Assembly (NCBI GenBank): GCA_948745425.1
Contig: CAPZDM010000014.1
Location: 1-32,285, forward strand
Direction of reading: 5' to 3'
Length of the DNA stretch: 32,285 bases
Origin: an uncultured Clostridia bacterium
GTDB taxonomy: Bacteria; Bacillota; Clostridia; TANB77; CAG-508
Positions 1 to 7,682 of the stretch are shown in pieces. A program made the translations under genes and the position numbers. Every line of letters starts with the position of its first letter. The first letter of the stretch is position 1. The notes under the pieces are model-generated. The model saw nothing but the letters and a program-made list of their open reading frames with translations, ran no database searches and was not told the DNA's origin.

Positions 1-353
1 CTTCTGTTTTATTTGGAACTGTAACAAGTGTTAATCCGCTTGAAATTGCAGTAGAACAAAAGATGAAATTAACAAAAGAATTTTTAGTTCTTACCAAAAA
101 TGTTAAGGACTATACAGTAGATGTTACTGTGAATTGGTCAACAGAAACAAAAAGTTTAAATGCAAACCATTCTCATACAGTAACAGGAGATGCATCAGTA
201 GAAGTACAAAATGAAAATATTGGATTATCACATAATCATACAGTAAGTGGTAGAAAAACAATAACTATACACAATGGACTAAAAACAAATGATAATGTGA
301 TATTACTACAACAGCAAGGAGCAAATAACTATATTGTACTAGATAAATTTTAA
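1..353 (+). CDS. Phage baseplate/tail protein, DUF2577 (XkdR-like), 5'-truncated by window edge
   Basis: The reading frame is open from base 3 and has no start inside the window, so this is the C-terminal about 116 residues of a longer gene. The visible N-terminal part (GTVTSVNPLEIAVEQKMKLT) and the C-terminal segment (GLKTNDNVILLQQQ then YIVLDKF) resemble DUF2577/XkdR proteins, small components of contractile phage tails encoded just before the gp25-like wedge gene. Two His-containing repeats (NHSHTVTGD and SHNHTVSGR) lie in the middle. An internal ATG at 63 has no good ribosome binding site and lies after the conserved strand, so it is not the start. Family assignment rests on remembered sequence pattern and gene order. 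Confidence 0.7.
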   Translation, partial: SVLFGTVTSVNPLEIAVEQKMKLTKEFLVLTKNVKDYTVDVTVNWSTETKSLNANHSHTVTGDASVEVQNENIGLSHNHTVSGRKTITIHNGLKTNDNVILLQQQGANNYIVLDKF

Positions 354-371
354 AAGAAAGGTGGTAAAAAA

Positions 372-776
372 ATGACACCTAATACTGATAATATATTGTT
401 AACTAATTTAGAAACAGCTACAGAACAAACTAGTAGAACTTATTATTTAGATGTAGAAAAAAATATTATATCAAATTATTGTGATGGTATTGAGGCAATG
501 AAACAAACAATATATTGTATTTTAAATACAGAACGTTTTAATCACCTTATATACAGTTGGAATTATGGAATAGAAATAGAACATTTAATTGGGGAAAGTA
601 TAACATATGTTATTCCAGAATTAGAGAGGGTAATAAATGAGGCACTGATCCAAGATTCAAGAGTGGTTCAAGTAAGTGATTTTAAATTTGAAGTAAATAA
701 AAATAAAGTAATAGTTACATTTAAAGTAATTACAACTGTTGGAAATATTGAAATTGAAAAGGTGGTGAGTATTTAA
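372..776 (+). CDS. Contractile-tail baseplate wedge protein, gp25-like/DUF2634 (XkdS-like)
   Basis: This is a 134-residue protein with the gp25/DUF2634 layout: an N-terminal strand region, then a helix-rich core (MKQTIYCILNTERFNHLIYS, WNYGIEIEHLIG), and a C-terminal strand pair. In PBSX-type phages this protein sits in the baseplate wedge beside the J protein. The start has a good upstream AAAGGTGG. The stop is separated by one base from the next ATG (778), so the two are co-translated. The order DUF2577, DUF2634, baseplate J, XkdU is the standard one of contractile tails and supports the call. Confidence 0.8.
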   Translation: MTPNTDNILLTNLETATEQTSRTYYLDVEKNIISNYCDGIEAMKQTIYCILNTERFNHLIYSWNYGIEIEHLIGESITYVIPELERVINEALIQDSRVVQVSDFKFEVNKNKVIVTFKVITTVGNIEIEKVVSI

Positions 777-777
777 G

Positions 778-1867
778 ATGGAAATTGAAAACTTAGATGA
801 ATATTTTAATTATGATACTATATTACAAAGAATGCTAGACAACGTGTCAAGTAAGGTAGATAAGCGAGAAGGTTCTATTATTTATGATGCAATAGCTCCG
901 TGTGCTGCTGAACTGGCACAAATGTATATTACATTAAAGAATAATATTGACTTAGTATTTTTGGATACTGCACCAAATGAATATTTAGACAGACTAGCAA
1001 ATCAATCGGGTGTTGAAAGAAGAGAAGCAACATTTGCAATAAAAGAAGCAACATTTTATGATGAAGAAAATAATTTAATGGATATACCAATTGGGGAAAG
1101 ATTTAGCATTGATGATTTAATATTTAAAGCAACAGAAAAGATATCATTAGGAATATATAAAGTAGAATGTGAAACAGCAGGTATTATTGGAAATGGGGTA
1201 ACAGGAAACTTAATACCAATAAATTATATACAGAACTTAGCAAAAGCAGAAATAACTGAATTATTAATTCCAGGAGAAGATGAAGAAGATGATGAAACAT
1301 TGAGAGCAAGACTACTTGAACAAACAACAGAAAAAGCATTTGCTGGAAATGTAATTGATTATAAAAATAAAACTAAAGAAATTAATGGAGTAGGAGCTGT
1401 TAAGGTTACACCAATTTGGAATCGGACCAGGAACAGTAAAACTTACAATATTAAATAGTGAATTTAACAAAGCATCTGATTTATTAGTAAATAATGTACA
1501 AACAGAAATATGTCCAGACCTTTCTGAAGAAGGGTTAGGATTAGCGCCAATAGGTCATACAGTAACAGTAGTTACAGTAGATGAAAAAGAAATTGCAATA
1601 AATGCTAAAATAACGACTAATGGAGAAATAACAATAGAAGATTTAAAGGAAAATATAGAAAAAGAAGTAAATAATTATTTGCTAGAATTAAGAAAGGAAT
1701 GGGAAGATTCTAATTCATTAATTGTTAGAAAAGCAAGAATTGAAGCATTAATCTTAAATATTGAAGGTGTGCTAGATGTCTCTAATGTTACATTAAACGG
1801 AGGCACAGAGAACATAAGCCTTAAAGAATTTGAAGTTCCTGTTTTAAAAGAGGTGGTTATAGAATGA
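778..1867 (+). CDS. Baseplate assembly protein J (XkdT-like), read through a +1 shift at CGG 1423
   Basis: In the standard reading the protein stops at 1458 after 226 residues, in a junk tail. If the C of the in-frame CGG at 1423 is skipped, translation continues from GGA at 1424 (GPGTVKLTILNSEF) to the stop at 1865-1867, giving 362 residues, close to the size of XkdT/gpJ proteins. Both halves look like baseplate J: KREGSIIYDAIAPCAAELAQ near the N-terminus, PGEDEEDDETLRARLLEQ in the middle, and the RIEALILNIEGVLDVSNVTL segment near the C-terminus. The stop overlaps the next start (ATGA at 1864). There is no other lesion in the gene, so it behaves as a working gene with one extra base rather than a decaying one. 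Confidence 0.85.
1423..1426 (+). other. Candidate +1 frameshift site CGG-A in baseplate J
   Basis: Frame 0 reads TGG AAT CGG ACC and ends soon after. Frame +1 reads AAT (C) GGA CCA GGA and restores the J family sequence. The P-site codon is AAT. Re-pairing of the Asn tRNA on ATC would be poor, so simple slippage is not the obvious mechanism. Confidence 0.7.
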
Positions 1868-2463
1868 AATTAAATGAATATATGCCACCATTTTTAAAAG
1901 ATGTTAGAGAATTTAAAGAAATATTTGCTACTGAAGATAAAGAACTAGAATATATGAATAATTTAATTGCTAGTATGTTAACAGAAGTAATAGTAAAAAC
2001 AGCTAATTCTTATGGACTAACTAGATATGAAAAAATATATGAAATTACAGACATAGCATCAACAGTTGAAGCAAGAAGGACGAATATACTTCTAAAAATA
2101 AATAACAGAGTACCATATACAAAAAAGTGGTTAGTAAATTTGTTAGATGCAGTTATTGGAAAAGATGCTTATACTTTAAAAATAGATGAATCAAATTATT
2201 TAATAAATATAGAAACTACATTGAACTATTCTGAAGCAATGGAAACATTAAAAAAGGAATTAGCACTTGAAATACCAGCAAATATGAAATTGAATTATGA
2301 TCTTGTTACAAATATGAAATTGAATATAGCAGCAATAATAACACAGCAACATGATAATTTAAAAATATCATCAGGAATTGCAAATATAGAAGAAAAAATT
2401 CAATTGAATGCTAGTAATTATGTAGCAGTAAAAATAAATATTGATGATTACATAAAAATTTAA
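1864..2463 (+). CDS. Phage tail protein, XkdU/YmfQ-like (DUF2313)
   Basis: This is a 199-residue protein starting MKLNEYMPPFLKDVREFKEI, with the TRYEKIYEI...VEARRTNILLKINN block typical of the YmfQ/XkdU (DUF2313) family of Mu-like and PBSX-like tails. It follows baseplate J, as in PBSX, and overlaps it by four bases (ATGA), which implies translational coupling. The family length is about 190-200 residues, so it appears full length. There are no in-frame CGG codons. Confidence 0.8.
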   Translation: MKLNEYMPPFLKDVREFKEIFATEDKELEYMNNLIASMLTEVIVKTANSYGLTRYEKIYEITDIASTVEARRTNILLKINNRVPYTKKWLVNLLDAVIGKDAYTLKIDESNYLINIETTLNYSEAMETLKKELALEIPANMKLNYDLVTNMKLNIAAIITQQHDNLKISSGIANIEEKIQLNASNYVAVKINIDDYIKI

Positions 2464-2477
2464 AAAGGAGGAAAAAT

Positions 2478-3276
2478 ATGAGCTTTGAAAAAATGATAGT
2501 AACAACAAAAGGATCTTTATTGTCAGCGAAAACACTTCAAGGAAAAACAATAAAATTTGTTAATGTAGAAGTTCGGAAGTGGAGAACTGATAGGTAATGC
2601 TGTCGATAAAACCGAGTTAACTACTAAAGAGATAGAATGTAATATTCTTAGTTCAAATATTATAAATGATAAGCAAATACGTTTATCATTTTATTTTAAG
2701 AATACAGATGCTAAAAGACCATTTTATTTTAGAGAAATTGGGTTGTTTGCAATAGATCCAGACACAAAGGAAAAAGTGTTATATGCTTATACAAATGCTG
2801 GAACAGAAGCGGAATATATTAATAATTCTACTACCATAAATAATACCAAAACCATAGATATAGATGTGGTAATTGATAATGCAACAGAGATTACAGTAGA
2901 ATTAGCACAACCATCACCTTATGCGACAAAGGATGATATGAATCAATTTAAAAAGAAAATTGAAATGCAACAACTAGAATATACCCCAAGATATGAAACA
3001 ATTATATTAAATGTTAATAATTGGGTCCAAAATGAAACTACACAAAATTATGAATATAGCATCACAGACAATAAAATAACGGCTAATCACTTGGTGGAAG
3101 GATATCCAGATTTAGAAAATCAAAAAAGACTATCTAATGGATATACAGAAAGTTTTGATGGTGGATATAAAATAATAACATCAGAACTACCAACAGAAAA
3201 CATAACAATGAATATATCAATTCAAAAAGTAATTTCAAATACGGAAAATACAGAAGAAGGAGGAGAACAAATATGA
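2478..3276 (+). CDS. Phage tail fibre protein, read through a +1 shift at CGG 2574
   Basis: The start at 2478 has an excellent AAAAAGGAGG ribosome binding site. In the standard frame the product ends after 39 codons at 2597. Skipping the C of the in-frame CGG at 2574 gives VEV-GSGELIGNAVDKTELT and an open frame to 3276, for 265 residues. The N-terminal section (KGSLLSAKTLQGKTIKFVNV, VGSG, and later FYFREIGLFAIDP) matches tail-fibre N-terminal domains of the tail-collar fibre type. The C-terminal half is a variable spacer ending in a Glu-rich stretch. The stop overlaps the start of the DGR target gene (ATGA at 3273). It probably links the baseplate to the receptor-binding tip. Confidence 0.8.
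2574..2577 (+). other. Candidate +1 frameshift site CGG-A in tail fibre gene
   Basis: Frame 0 reads GAA GTT CGG AAG TGG and then meets a stop at 2595. Frame +1 reads GTT (C) GGA AGT GGA GAA and matches the conserved V-G-x-G of fibre N-termini. Confidence 0.7.
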
Positions 3277-5057
3277 TAGGAAAAATAAACTTATCTGGTA
3301 GTGGAAGTGGTGCTAATAAAGGAATTTCTCCTAACGATATAAGCAATTTGAAAATAATAAATAAAGATACAAAAGTAGTAATACGTTGGAAGGATCCAGA
3401 AGATACAATTATAGATAATGAGACTGTTTGCACATGGGCAGGAACAAAGTTAGTGTATAAACAAGGTAGCTTTCCTCGTAATCCAAATGATGGAATACAA
3501 GTATTAGACAATACTATAAAAAACCAATATGAAACAAATGGATTTGAAGTTACAAACCTAAATAATAATACAAAATATTATTTTAGATTATTTCCATATT
3601 CAAATGAAAATGTAGTAAATTTCGATGGAAATAATGCTTTTACAGCAACACCAGTAGAAATTGTATTAAATGATTGTACAAATATAAAAGCAAAATCAAA
3701 AAATGGAAAAGTAACAATAGGATGGTCAGATCCAGAAGATATTATAGAAAATGAAGAAACTATGGCAAGATGGGTAGGAACAAAGCTAGTAATGAAACAA
3801 GGAAGTTATCCAACAAGTCCTAGTGATGGAACAGTAGTTGTAAATAATACTATAAAGAATCAATATGCAACTACACCTTATGAAATAGCAAATTTAACAA
3901 ATGATATAACTTACTACTTTCAATTATTTCCATACACAGATGTTGAAACATACAATACTAATGAAACTAATAGGTGTGAAGCGACACCAAAAGAGGTAAC
4001 AGTATATGGAGTTCAAAGACAAATATCTAGTTCATCTACTGAGTGGACAAGAATCGAAGGAGGAGAAGGGTTAGTAGCTAATGCAACCAAAGATGGTGGA
4101 ACAGTACAAAATGATTTTGATAATTTGTATCCTTGGAGTGATATTATTTCTGTAGATATCAATGCAGATGGAAGTATTAATAGTAGATATGGAGATCCTG
4201 ACTTTTCATTTACTAATCCAACAGGCAAAATAATGACAATGTTTCCAGAGTTTTGGTACAAAAGAGTGCAAGAAAATGGATATGAAAAAGTCTATATTGC
4301 CGATGCAGAATATGAAGATTTTGAACATTCAGAGTTATTCTACATTGGAAGATACACTGCAACTGGTTCAAAAACGGCAATAACAACCAAGAGTGGTGTT
4401 ACAAACTTAGTTAACATTTCAATGACTGATTTTAGAACGAATGCAAAAAAGATAGGAAATAGTTGGGGAGCAATGGATATTTGGAGATGGTCAATGCTTC
4501 AAATGTTGTATTTGGTGGAATATGCAGATTATGATAGCCAAGCAAAATTAGGATATGGAAATTGTAGTACATCAGCAGCTATAAATACAGGAAGTTGTGA
4601 TGCTTTAGGTATGAAGTCAGGATGTATAAAAAACGATAAAAAATCAGGTGTTATTTATAGAGGAGTAGAAAATATATTTAGTAATATATACCAATGGCTT
4701 GATGGAATTAATATAGGTACAGGTCCAAAATCTTGGGTGTGTAAAGATAGAAGTCAATATGCATCAGATAAAACTGCAAGTCCATATGTTCAAGTAAGTT
4801 ATACAGAGGCATCAGGAAGTAGAATATCAAAAATGGGATACGATCCTAATAACCCAGCAGTACAAAGAGCGATTGAATGTAGTGGCTCTGATACGACCCA
4901 CTGCCCAGACTACTTCAGCTCGAGTTCTGGTTGCGCTGTGTACGTTGGTGGTGATTGGGATGATGGTTTGCATTGTGGCTTGTGGTACGCTGGTTGCAAC
5001 AGTGCTTCGAGCACTTCCGCGAGCATCGGCGGTCGCCTTCTTTTCATACCAGTATAA
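3273..5057 (+). CDS. DGR target: phage tail-tip protein with C-terminal variable C-type-lectin-like domain
   Basis: This 594-residue protein opens with a Gly/Ser-rich patch (SGSGSGANKG). Two tandem fibronectin-III-like repeats of about 105 residues follow (around 18-127 and 130-237); each has a WxDPED block, a W-x-GTKLV-x-KQGS block, an Asn-Thr-Ile-Lys-Asn-Gln-Tyr block and a TYYF/KYYF strand. Residues about 245-594 form the body typical of DGR-diversified C-type-lectin/formylglycine-enzyme-like domains: YPWSDI, FPEFWYKRV, W-x-MLQMLYLVEYAD and the terminal VGGDW...GLWYAG...GGRLLF. The last 46 residues are encoded by VR. Variable residues are 549, 554, 561, 563, 567, 574, 575, 580, 582, 583 and 584. 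The start overlaps the fibre gene stop. It most likely binds host surface receptors. Confidence 0.93.
   Translation: MIGKINLSGSGSGANKGISPNDISNLKIINKDTKVVIRWKDPEDTIIDNETVCTWAGTKLVYKQGSFPRNPNDGIQVLDNTIKNQYETNGFEVTNLNNNTKYYFRLFPYSNENVVNFDGNNAFTATPVEIVLNDCTNIKAKSKNGKVTIGWSDPEDIIENEETMARWVGTKLVMKQGSYPTSPSDGTVVVNNTIKNQYATTPYEIANLTNDITYYFQLFPYTDVETYNTNETNRCEATPKEVTVYGVQRQISSSSTEWTRIEGGEGLVANATKDGGTVQNDFDNLYPWSDIISVDINADGSINSRYGDPDFSFTNPTGKIMTMFPEFWYKRVQENGYEKVYIADAEYEDFEHSELFYIGRYTATGSKTAITTKSGVTNLVNISMTDFRTNAKKIGNSWGAMDIWRWSMLQMLYLVEYADYDSQAKLGYGNCSTSAAINTGSCDALGMKSGCIKNDKKSGVIYRGVENIFSNIYQWLDGINIGTGPKSWVCKDRSQYASDKTASPYVQVSYTEASGSRISKMGYDPNNPAVQRAIECSGSDTTHCPDYFSSSSGCAVYVGGDWDDGLHCGLWYAGCNSASSTSASIGGRLLFIPV
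4909..5040 (+). repeat. DGR variable repeat (VR)
   Basis: These 132 bp align without gaps to TR at 5183-5314 (offset 274). The 13 differences are at 4918, 4933, 4953, 4959, 4971, 4992, 4993, 4996, 5011, 5016, 5017, 5019 and 5023. Every one is an adenine in TR: ten A to G, two A to C (4971, 5017), one A to T (5016). No C, G or T of TR has changed, and 13 of about 30 TR adenines have. The last 17 bp are identical and GC-rich, as expected for the site where mutagenic homing starts. Homology ends at 5040. Confidence 0.97.
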
Positions 5058-5065
5058 CGGGGGTT

Positions 5066-5084
5066 TGGGGGTGGTCAACCCCCA
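5066..5084 (+). promoter_or_regulatory. GC-rich hairpin downstream of VR, candidate DGR target-recognition element
   Basis: The stem TGGGGGT (5066-5072) pairs with ACCCCCA (5078-5084) around the loop GGTCA, 26 bp past the VR end and just after the target gene stop. DGRs of the Bordetella phage type need a short GC-rich DNA hairpin at this place for efficient target recognition. There is no T-run after it, so it is not a convincing terminator. Role inferred from position and shape. Confidence 0.65.
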
Positions 5085-5182
5085 TAAAGATTAACTGAAA
5101 TACAATGGAGTTATATTTTCTTTAGATTTCTTTTATAATCATCATAGGGGATTTGATGTGCGACAGCCCATTTGTGTTGTTT

Positions 5183-5314
5183 ACTACTTCAACTCGAGTT
5201 CTGGTTACGCTGTGTACGTTGGTGGTAATTGGAATGATGGTTTGAATTGTGGCTTGTGGTACGCTAATTACAACAGTGCTTCGAACACTAACACGAACAT
5301 CGGCGGTCGCCTTC
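5183..5314 (+). repeat. DGR template repeat (TR)
   Basis: This non-expressed copy is the donor for VR. Read in the VR frame it has AAC, AAT and TAC codons at the variable positions, the usual DGR design that lets adenine mutagenesis reach many residues without producing stops. No codon in this frame can become TAA, TAG or TGA by changing adenines, and none can become CGG. It is much more GC-rich than the flanking DNA. It lies between the target gene and the reverse transcriptase, in the same orientation. Confidence 0.97.
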
Positions 5315-5450
5315 ACTTATATCAAAATATAAAGAACTTGCACATCATTTTCCTTGCCACTTGGCAAAAATTAATCGCTCTGGATTAGCTTAGTAGTCCC
5401 ATTATGGATCGAAAAGTTGGTAGATGATATAAAAGAAAAGAGAACCAGGT
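5183..5450 (+). ncRNA. Probable TR RNA (template transcript with 3' structured spacer)
   Basis: A DGR needs an RNA covering TR and the DNA between TR and the reverse transcriptase gene, which primes cDNA synthesis. The 136 bp after TR have no gene and include a small hairpin (TTGCC 5354-5358, loop ACTT, GGCAA 5363-5367). The 5' end of the RNA cannot be placed from sequence; the transcript may simply continue from the target gene. No Avd-like accessory gene is found between 5058 and 5450. Confidence 0.6.
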
Positions 5451-6514
5451 ATGAAAAGAAAAGGAAATATTTACGGAAAAATATGTACTTTTGAAAACTG
5501 CAAACTAGCAATAATTAAGGCATCAAAAAATAAAAAGTATAGAAATGATGTAAATTGTATTTTGAATAATATAGACAATTATGCAATGAACTTAAGTAAA
5601 ATACTAAAAAACAAGACATATGAACCAAGTCCGTATATTGAAAAGAAAATATATGATGGAGCAAACAAAAAAGAAAGAGTAATATATAAACCTAAATTCT
5701 ATCCTGACCAATGTGTACATTGGTCTTTGATGTTGCAAATAGAGGATATCCTAAAAAAAGGAATGTATGACTGGAGTTGTGCGGCAATCGAGGGAAGAGG
5801 TGTACATTATGGAGCAAGGCATATTAGGAAAATACTTGTTAGGGATAGAAAAAATACAAAATATTGCTTGAAATTAGATATCAAGAAATATTATCCCTCT
5901 ATAAACAAAGAACTACTAAAAAAGAAATTTAGAAGAATAATAAAGGATTATGATGTATTAGAACTAATAGAAAAAATTATAGATAGTTCTGAAGAAGGAT
6001 TACCAATTCGGAAATTTTACTTCTCAATGGTTTGCTAATTTTAATTTGCAAGATTTGGATCATTATATAAAAGAACAATTAAAAGTAAAATACTACATCC
6101 GTTATATGGATGATATGATATTATTTCATAAAAACAAAAAGGAACTTCATAAAATAAGAAATTTTGTGAATGAATATTTATACAAAGAGGGCTTACAAAT
6201 AAAAGAAAATTGGACTTTATTTAAAGTAGATAGTAGGCCAATAGATTTTATGGGTTTTAGATTCTACAGAGGATATACGACATTAAGGTGTGGAATATTT
6301 TTAAGAATGAAACGTAGAATCAAGAAAATCTACAAAAAAGGCAAAATAACAAAAACTGATGCTGGTGCAGTAATGAGTTATCATCGGTTGGATAAAAAAT
6401 ACAAATTCATATCAGATACATAAGAAATATATAAGACCATATATAGATATGGCAAAATGTAAGGAGGTTTTAAGAAATGAAAACAGAAAGTACAATAAAA
6501 CCACAAAATTATAA
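5451..6514 (+). CDS. DGR reverse transcriptase, read through two +1 shifts at CGG 6009 and CGG 6385
   Basis: In the standard frame the protein stops at 6038. Skipping C at 6009 continues as GLPI-GNFTSQWFANF, skipping C at 6385 continues as SYH-GWIKNTNSYQIHKKYI, and the frame ends at 6512-6514. The joined product is 353 residues, normal for a DGR RT. Visible motifs are LKLDIKKYYPSI (catalytic Asp about 143), IGNFTSQ (187-192, the DGR-type motif 4) and YMDD (218-221), followed by the IDFMGFRF thumb region and the C-terminal SYxGW block found in this family. The first shift falls inside motif 4. The ribosome binding site before ATG 5451 is weak. The last 38 bases overlap the next gene. The enzyme copies TR RNA with adenine-directed errors and feeds VR diversification. 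Confidence 0.93.
6009..6012 (+). other. Candidate +1 frameshift site CGG-A in the reverse transcriptase (first)
   Basis: Frame 0 reads CCA ATT CGG AAA and stops at 6036. Frame +1 reads ATT (C) GGA AAT TTT ACT TCT CAA, producing the conserved IGNFTSQ motif. The match to a family-defining motif places the extra base exactly at the C. Confidence 0.75.
6385..6388 (+). other. Candidate +1 frameshift site CGG-T in the reverse transcriptase (second)
   Basis: Frame 0 reads TAT CAT CGG TTG and ends at 6423. Frame +1 reads CAT (C) GGT TGG ATA and adds 42 residues with the SY-x-GW block and a basic tail (PYIDMAKCKEVLRNENRK) characteristic of DGR RT C-termini. Confidence 0.7.
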
Positions 6515-6998
6515 AATTGAAGATAGAGAAAACGGCAAGGTGGCCGTTTATTTTTTTACAAATATTCAAACAATAGAGAAAAAGCAAAATGAACAAGAAG
6601 AAACATCACAAGAAAAACAAAAAATGTATTCTTATGATATGTATGTAATTGAAATACAAAAACAAGATAATCTAGAAGAACGTATAAAAAATAATTATGA
6701 TATGTGGCTAGATTTTGTAAAGCAAAAAGAATACGACAAATTGGCAGAAGAAATAAGAACAAAAAGAAATAAGTTATTAGAAGATACAGATAAGGAAATG
6801 TGTTTAGACAGACTAAACTTGAAAATGCCAAAAGAACTAACAGCAAGTAATTTATTAGCAGGAATAACAGAATTTTTTGAAGGACTGGCCAATATATTCA
6901 ATGGAAGTATGGCCAAGTATAGACAAGAATTAAGAGATATAACAAAACAAAAGGATTTTCCTTATAATGTTATATGGCCAACAAAAGAGGAGGAATAG
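6477..6998 (+). CDS. Phage tail assembly chaperone-like protein
   Basis: This is a 173-residue charged protein. Its C-terminal half follows the pattern of tail assembly chaperones of the Phage_tail_APC type: an R-x-KLLEDTD segment near residue 100, then YRQELRDITKQKDFPYNVIWP at the end, where this family ends in YRQxLRDI...FP..V.WP. Between them is an unusual insert (LLAGITEFFEGLANIFNGSM). The ribosome binding site AAGGAGG lies at 6461-6467. The start lies within the shifted C-terminal end of the reverse transcriptase gene. In such phages the protein sits next to fibre genes. Confidence 0.6.
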   Translation: MKTESTIKPQNYKIEDRENGKVAVYFFTNIQTIEKKQNEQEETSQEKQKMYSYDMYVIEIQKQDNLEERIKNNYDMWLDFVKQKEYDKLAEEIRTKRNKLLEDTDKEMCLDRLNLKMPKELTASNLLAGITEFFEGLANIFNGSMAKYRQELRDITKQKDFPYNVIWPTKEEE

Positions 6999-7001
6999 TA
7001 T

Positions 7002-7319
7002 ATGAATGATATGGATCGTGAAAGATTAGTACAAGTAGAAGATAGAGCCAAATCAAATACAAAAAGATTAGATGACCACGATAATGAAATAGAAGAGTTA
7101 AAAAAGACCTATGCTATTATGGAAAAAATGAATTATAGAATGGAAAATGTAGAAAAAAGTGTAATAAGCATAAATGATAAATTAGATAAACACGAAGAAG
7201 AAATAAACAAGACAGACAAAGAAAAAAGTAAGAAATGGGACAAATTAATTGATTATATTTTTTATTCAGTAATAGCTGTGATTTTAGTATTAGTATATAC
7301 AAAATTAGGTTTAAATTAG
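7002..7319 (+). CDS. XhlA-like phage lysis-associated protein (coiled coil plus one TM helix)
   Basis: The 105-residue protein has a long heptad-like coiled coil (residues about 8-75, with LVQVEDRAKSNTKRLDDHDN and VEKSVISINDKLDKHEEEIN) and one C-terminal membrane helix (IFYSVIAVILVLVYTKL). This is the layout of XhlA-type proteins that accompany holins in PBSX-like lysis cassettes. The ribosome binding site AGAGGAGG lies upstream. Next comes the holin. A tail-spanning role has not been excluded. Confidence 0.65.
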   Translation: MNDMDRERLVQVEDRAKSNTKRLDDHDNEIEELKKTYAIMEKMNYRMENVEKSVISINDKLDKHEEEINKTDKEKSKKWDKLIDYIFYSVIAVILVLVYTKLGLN

Positions 7320-7334
7320 GAAGGAGGAGTAAAG

Positions 7335-7589
7335 ATGACTGTACAATTAATTGTTTATATTATAACAACACTATTTACATATGTTTTAGGAAAAGTATCA
7401 AAATACTTTAGATGGAACGAAACACTACCAATTCCAGTTCAAAATATAGTAATTGGAATTATTGCAACAATCATTGGATGTGTTATTCATGTTGAAGGTT
7501 TAGATGCAAATGGAGTAATACAAGCTGTAGTTACAGCATTAGGTGGAGTTGGAACAGCTACTGTATTATATGATGCCAAAAATCAATAA
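7335..7589 (+). CDS. Phage holin family protein
   Basis: This 84-residue protein has two hydrophobic segments (LIVYIITTLFTYVLG and IVIGIIATIIGCVIHV) followed by a Gly/Val/Ala-rich third segment (GVIQAVVTALGGVGTATVLY). The size, topology and place between an XhlA-like gene and the endolysin match holins that form the membrane lesion at lysis. The ribosome binding site is GGAAGGAGGAG. A terminator-like hairpin follows. Confidence 0.75.
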   Translation: MTVQLIVYIITTLFTYVLGKVSKYFRWNETLPIPVQNIVIGIIATIIGCVIHVEGLDANGVIQAVVTALGGVGTATVLYDAKNQ

Positions 7590-7594
7590 TTTAA

Positions 7595-7661
7595 TACAAG
7601 AAAATAATTCTTGTAAAAGCAAGATACTGGAAGAAAAAACAAAATTCTTCCAGTATTATTT
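7595..7661 (+). terminator. Two adjacent hairpins, the second a rho-independent terminator, after the holin
   Basis: The first stem TACAAGAA (7595-7602)/TTCTTGTA (7608-7615) has a five-base loop. The second, ATACTGGAAGAA (7624-7635) with TTCTTCCAGTAT (7645-7656), is a perfect 12-bp stem followed by a T-rich stretch. Because lysis genes continue directly after, termination is likely partial. Confidence 0.65.
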
Positions 7662-7682
7662 TTATTATGGGAGGATCCAATT

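Noticed and set aside
5066..5084. Hairpin after the target gene as a rho-independent terminator
   Set aside because: No T-run follows, and the downstream TR must be transcribed; the DGR target role fits better.
5158..5388. Open frame over TR, read as a 76-residue protein
   Set aside because: It is open only because TR is a copy of VR coding sequence; it has no ribosome binding site and TR acts as a template.
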